From Planctomycetaceae bacterium (GTDB taxonomy: Bacteria; Planctomycetota; Planctomycetia; Pirellulales; Lacipirellulaceae), in assembly GCA_002713555.1 (NCBI GenBank), contig PATG01000092.1, forward strand, positions 19,008 through 36,894: 17,887 bases of DNA. The letters run 5' to 3'. The notes below the pieces were generated by a model. That model had not been told where the DNA came from. It did not search any database and saw only the letters and a program-made list of their open reading frames with translations. Of the stretch, positions 15,319 through 17,887 are shown in pieces. Position numbers and translations under genes: made by a program. How positions within the stretch are numbered: position 1 is the first letter of the stretch; each line of letters starts with the position of its first letter.

Positions 15319-16143
15319 ATGACGCGTCCCCTTTGCCTCGTATTGGTTGTCGCTGTTACAGGATGTAGCGGGGTCCGTAAGATCCTGGCTCCCTCGAATG
15401 TGCGCAACTGGTCACCAGACCAGGCCGTGCTACCCTATGCTGAATTTCAGGGGCAAAAGATTACCGTTCATAACGTCCGAAACTGTCGTTACTTCTCTGA
15501 TGATGTCTATGTTGTCCAGCACGAAGATCGTGTCTATGACCTGAGTGAACTGCAGTCCGTTGACTTCTTTGTAGTACCGTTTGAGAACATGCCTGCCATA
15601 GCACATACCATGCTAAGTTTTGAATTTCGGCCTCCAGGAGGAACTCCACAAAGACTAGCCGTAAGTGTTGAAACTCGCAAAGAACTCGGTGAACAATATG
15701 CGGCCTGGAAGGGAAGTGCCCGGCAATATGAATTAATCTATGTTCTCGCTGATGAGCGTGACGTTATTGGTGTTCGTGCCAACCATCGGGGTGAAGATAT
15801 TTATCTCTATCCAACAACCGCAACTCCAGAGCAAGCCCGTAATCTATTTGTTGATATAGTCAGCCGTGCTAACGAATTGGCAAGTCGTCCCGAGTTTTAT
15901 GATACGTTTACCAATAACTGCACGACCAATATTGCCCGGCACATCAATCGCATAGCACCTCAACGTATCCGATACGACTACCACATCTTACTCCCTGGCT
16001 ACTCCGATAAACTAGCTTACGAAGAAGGTCTCATCCAGCGCTATGGTACTTTTAAGGAAACTAAGGCCAAGGCATACATTTCGCCATCAGCAATCCTATT
16101 TGCGGAAAACGAAGATTTTTCTAAAAAAATCCGGTTGAGGTAA
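15319..16143 (+). CDS. DUF4105/Lnb N-terminal-type lipoprotein, putative Cys-His peptidase-like
   Basis: The product has 274 residues. The first 16 residues form a short lipoprotein signal ending in AVTGC (Cys16), so the mature protein is probably anchored to a membrane on the periplasmic side. The body matches the DUF4105 family, known as the periplasmic N-terminal domain of Lnb-type proteins: DVYVVQHEDRVYDLSELQSV, FFVVPFENMPAIAHTMLSFE, VETRKELGEQYAAWKG, then YDTFTNNCTTNIARHINRI. The conserved Cys201 in NNCTTN and nearby His residues suggest a papain/NlpC-like fold; enzymatic activity is not established. No Shine-Dalgarno sequence is visible, but a good promoter lies upstream. Transmembrane segments found in larger Lnb proteins are absent, so this is a soluble, lipid-anchored version. 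Confidence 0.8.
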   Translation: MTRPLCLVLVVAVTGCSGVRKILAPSNVRNWSPDQAVLPYAEFQGQKITVHNVRNCRYFSDDVYVVQHEDRVYDLSELQSVDFFVVPFENMPAIAHTMLSFEFRPPGGTPQRLAVSVETRKELGEQYAAWKGSARQYELIYVLADERDVIGVRANHRGEDIYLYPTTATPEQARNLFVDIVSRANELASRPEFYDTFTNNCTTNIARHINRIAPQRIRYDYHILLPGYSDKLAYEEGLIQRYGTFKETKAKAYISPSAILFAENEDFSKKIRLR

Positions 16144-16211
16144 GGGATTGAGATAGCCTAGATCTGTCCTCTTATTTGGTTACGGACCGGTGCAGTTGAA
16201 GGTTGGGCCAG

Positions 16212-16257
16212 AGCGAAGCGTCAGCCCACCCTAGCGAAGCGCCGGCCCACCCTAGCG
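16212..16257. repeat. GC-rich 21-base tandem repeat (two copies plus a partial third)
   Basis: Unit 1 (16212-16232) and unit 2 (16233-16253) share AGCGAAGCG, a variable YCRG and GCCCACCCT and differ at two bases; AGCG of a third copy follows. GGGCC before unit 1 can pair with GGCCC in unit 2. It lies between two convergent genes (the Lnb-like lipoprotein gene and yjbQ). Similar GC-rich intergenic sequences are, from memory, common in planctomycete genomes. Confidence 0.85.
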
Positions 16258-16369
16258 TGGAATGAGTAATTACCCAAAACGACAGACCTACGGCACCCTC
16301 CTGCAATGCTGGAAAATGAAGTTCCTGGAAGCTTAGCCCAGGCATTGAAAGCTTACACGGAAGAAGCAC

Positions 16370-16792
16370 TTATTCCCCAATAATTTTCACTAAAACACGT
16401 TTCTCACGACGGCCATCGAATTCGCCATAGAAGATCTGTTCCCAAGGTCCAAAGTCCAACCCACCCTCGGTAACCGCAACAACCACTTCGCGCCCCATGA
16501 TTTGACGCTTGTGGTGAGCATCTGCATTATCTTCCCCAGTACGATTGTGATGGTATCTCTCAGGCGAAGCATCAAATGGGGCCAATTCTTCTAGCCATTT
16601 TTTGTAGTCTCGATGCAATCCTGACTCGTTATCGTTTATAAACACGCTCGCCGTAATATGCATGGCATTGACAAGGCACAATCCCTCTGCAATACGGCTC
16701 TCCGCGAGACATTCTTCTATCGTGTCCGTGATATTCACAAAGTCCATGCGCGCTGGAACATTAAACCAAAGCTCTTTTCGATAGGATTTCAT
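16370..16792 (-). CDS. yjbQ: YjbQ family protein (UPF0047), secondary thiamine-phosphate synthase-type
   Basis: This is a small trimer-forming protein of the UPF0047 family. Some members show weak thiamine-phosphate synthase activity, but the true role is uncertain. The 140 residues match the family. Seen: [20 protein letters not shown] (19-38), [19 protein letters not shown] (38-56), a [13 protein letters not shown] segment, then [20 protein letters not shown] and [18 protein letters not shown]; the His residues are typical of its metal site. AGGAGA about 11 bases before the ATG supports the start. It converges on the Lnb-like lipoprotein gene and has no metabolic neighbour. Confidence 0.93.
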   Translation of the reverse strand: MKSYRKELWFNVPARMDFVNITDTIEECLAESRIAEGLCLVNAMHITASVFINDNESGLHRDYKKWLEELAPFDASPERYHHNRTGEDNADAHHKRQIMGREVVVAVTEGGLDFGPWEQIFYGEFDGRREKRVLVKIIGE

Positions 16793-17099
16793 CTCTTTTT
16801 ACAATCTCCTATAAATCGATTTGACAGGTAGTTGGGCGATGCTGCTATAGAAACATAAAGTGCTATCGAGTGGAGGAAGAAATAGAATCCGAATGATTAA
16901 CTGAATGCTATTCGTTTGTGCATCCATAGGGTACATGGCTTCCAACTATTGCAGCTTATCCACAGAAGCATTCGATAAAAGTGCAGGGATTCAACTGAGC
17001 AGAGCCATCTCAATTAATCAAGTGGCAAGAGAAATCAGCCACTGAATATCTCCGAAAAACATCGAAAACACCGCACGTGTCTCTGATCATTGCCGTGCT
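16793..17099. other. Stretch without recognisable genes
   Basis: About 300 bases upstream of yjbQ hold no convincing coding region on either strand and no recognised RNA gene. A + strand TTGACA (16820-16825) is followed after 19 bases by TATAGA, but no gene follows on that strand. Confidence 0.4.
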
Positions 17100-17294
17100 T
17101 CAAAGCGGCTCTGGCAAGCATTCACTATGCTGCTTATTGTCACGATAAATACTATCGTTCACAAAGATGTTATTCCCACCGGTTTCGGTTGCTGAAGAGA
17201 CCGACAACTCAAGTCTTTGGAAAACGGACCCCGGGTCTTCTCCCGGTTCAACTTCTGTGACACCCGTACTAACTGAATAAGTTGGATATTTCAT
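17100..17294 (-). CDS. Short hypothetical reading frame, possibly a gene remnant
   Basis: This is 64 codons from ATG (first base 17294). The translation (MKYPTYSVSTGVTEVEPGED, then PGSVFQRLELSVSSATETGG) looks protein-like, with alternating beta-type residues. I recognise no family, and no good ribosome binding site precedes it. It follows the broken minus-strand reading at 17371-17782 on the same strand. It may be a decayed continuation of that operon or a chance frame. Confidence 0.22.
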   Translation of the reverse strand: MKYPTYSVSTGVTEVEPGEDPGSVFQRLELSVSSATETGGNNIFVNDSIYRDNKQHSECLPEPL

Positions 17295-17370
17295 CCGTTT
17301 CGTCTGTAAGCGGCCGCAGTGTTTCTTTAATAAAGGGCGTTTCCTGCAGGCAAGTGAGGTTGACCAGATT

Positions 17371-17782
17371 CTAGTACACCACACGACTCCAGAAACCAGG
17401 CACAATTTGCATCGAGAAATTAGCCGAAAACCCCGGGGGCGGATTGCTCAGTAGCGAAGCATCATAAGTCAATGTCAAATCTGTCGTTATTCCCACACCC
17501 CCTCCAACCACGACTATACCTTCTATAGTGCACCCACCGGTGACCGCCATGTTGCCTGAAACATAGACAAGCCCCTTAATTAGTGGAGGATAAACATCTA
17601 GCTGGTCCATGTCTTCTGTACCCATGTAGCGGGTGCTGACCTGCCCCCTTCAAACGAGTCCACGTCACAGCTAACCGTCGCTCCACAAAAAAGTTGGGGT
17701 TGTTTGCGGAAATCATTTTCCGGTATTCTATTTCCTCTGTTGTTATTGTGTTTTCGCGATGACTCACAGTGGCTACTAATAC
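17371..17782 (-). pseudogene. Frameshifted C-terminal part of a surface/pilus-type protein
   Basis: The open part (17371-17649) reads, after an upstream TGA, YMGTEDMDQLDVYPPLIKGL, VYVSGNMAVTGGCTIEGIVV and YDASLLSNPPPGFSANFSMQ, ending IVPGFWSRVVY. A Gly/Val beta-repeat followed by NPPPGF and a terminal PG.W..V resembles, from memory, the C-terminal end of planctomycete proteins encoded with prepilin-like operons. Continuity upstream requires two shifts: one extra base in the C5 run (17644-17648) joins to DVDSFEGG, and one in the A6 run (17687-17692) joins to MISANNPNFF. A third shift near 17783 would be needed to go further. Either the gene is decayed or homopolymer sequencing errors are present. 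No function can be assigned. Confidence 0.4.
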
Positions 17783-17828
17783 CTAACCCAAACAAAATTG
17801 TTTTGATTACTCGAGCCAAGCGTTGCCG

Positions 17829-17887
17829 ATGAACGCCGACGACCTGCGCAACCAGGGTTGGACGTTTTTGTCCAATCACTCGCATGT
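17829..17887 (+). CDS. Start of a winged-helix transcriptional regulator (runs off the window)
   Basis: Only 19 codons are visible from ATG 17829: MNADDLRNQGWTFLSNHSH, then V if the next base permits. The WTFLSNHSHV stretch matches the opening of a family of small winged-helix (ArsR/MarR-like) regulators that begin W.FLTNH.HVLL. The codons are visibly more GC-rich than the flanking sequence to the left. There is no clear Shine-Dalgarno sequence; TTG 17823 is an alternative start. A small inverted repeat CAAAA/TTTTG (17793-17805) lies upstream. With so few residues, this call rests on one motif. Confidence 0.5.
   Translation, partial: MNADDLRNQGWTFLSNHSH

Noticed and set aside
16212..16257. 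CRISPR array
   Set aside because: The units are directly tandem with no spacers, and no cas genes are present.
16172..16369. Minus-strand open frame covering the 21-base tandem repeat
   Set aside because: Its middle is only the translated repeat (WAGASLGWADASLW), a common artefact of GC-rich intergenic repeats.
16820..16850. Plus-strand promoter TTGACA-19-TATAGA
   Set aside because: The spacer is long and no gene follows on that strand.
17598..17885. Minus-strand 95-codon open frame at the window end
   Set aside because: Its first part is antisense to the + strand winged-helix start. Only a short internal segment (DVDSFEGG) seems to belong to the broken surface-protein gene.

Overview
The window looks like chromosomal core sequence from a planctomycete, probably of the Pirellulales type; this is an inference from gene content. 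The clues are a FlgI-like lipoprotein with inserted HEAT repeats beside rnpA-yidD, a small helix-turn-helix protein fused to a receiver domain, a Memo-family protein with an extra N-terminal winged-helix-like domain, a mixture of starts with and without Shine-Dalgarno sequences, and GC-rich intergenic repeats of the AGCGAAGCG..GCCCACCCT type. Base composition appears moderate. No phage, CRISPR array, insertion sequence, rRNA or tRNA was recognised.

Layout. Positions 1-1021 hold the 3' part of a zinc-finger-less dnaJ and an overlapping one-pass membrane protein. Positions 1210-1814 hold rnpA and yidD; yidD starts with CTG and overlaps the rnpA stop. Positions 2034-3746 encode a 570-residue lipoprotein in which both ends resemble the flagellar P-ring protein FlgI and the middle is made of HEAT repeats. 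Positions 3953-7564 hold a full-length smc. A gene-free stretch of about 710 bases with several stem-loops follows. It leads into a helix-turn-helix/receiver protein (8277-8849), a strong terminator (8968-9001) and a DUF2007-like membrane-anchored protein (9120-9443). Next come moaC (9633-10127) and a long-chain polyprenyl diphosphate synthase (10151-11155), both on the + strand, convergent with miaA (minus strand, 11244-12194). Divergent from miaA run hisE and hisG (12383-13693). A Memo-family protein (minus, 13793-15154) is divergent from a DUF4105/Lnb-type lipoprotein (15319-16143). A 21-base tandem repeat separates the latter from a convergent yjbQ (minus, 16370-16792). The last kilobase is poor in genes. 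It holds a broken minus-strand reading that resembles the C-terminal end of planctomycete surface or pilus-type proteins, and the first 19 codons of a + strand winged-helix regulator run off the window end.

Most genes are housekeeping: protein folding, RNase P, membrane insertion, chromosome organisation, molybdopterin, isoprenoids, tRNA modification and histidine. The best candidate for something undescribed is the FlgI/HEAT lipoprotein, a possible non-flagellar envelope ring protein. After it come the HTH/receiver gene with its structured leader, and the winged-helix/Memo fusion.
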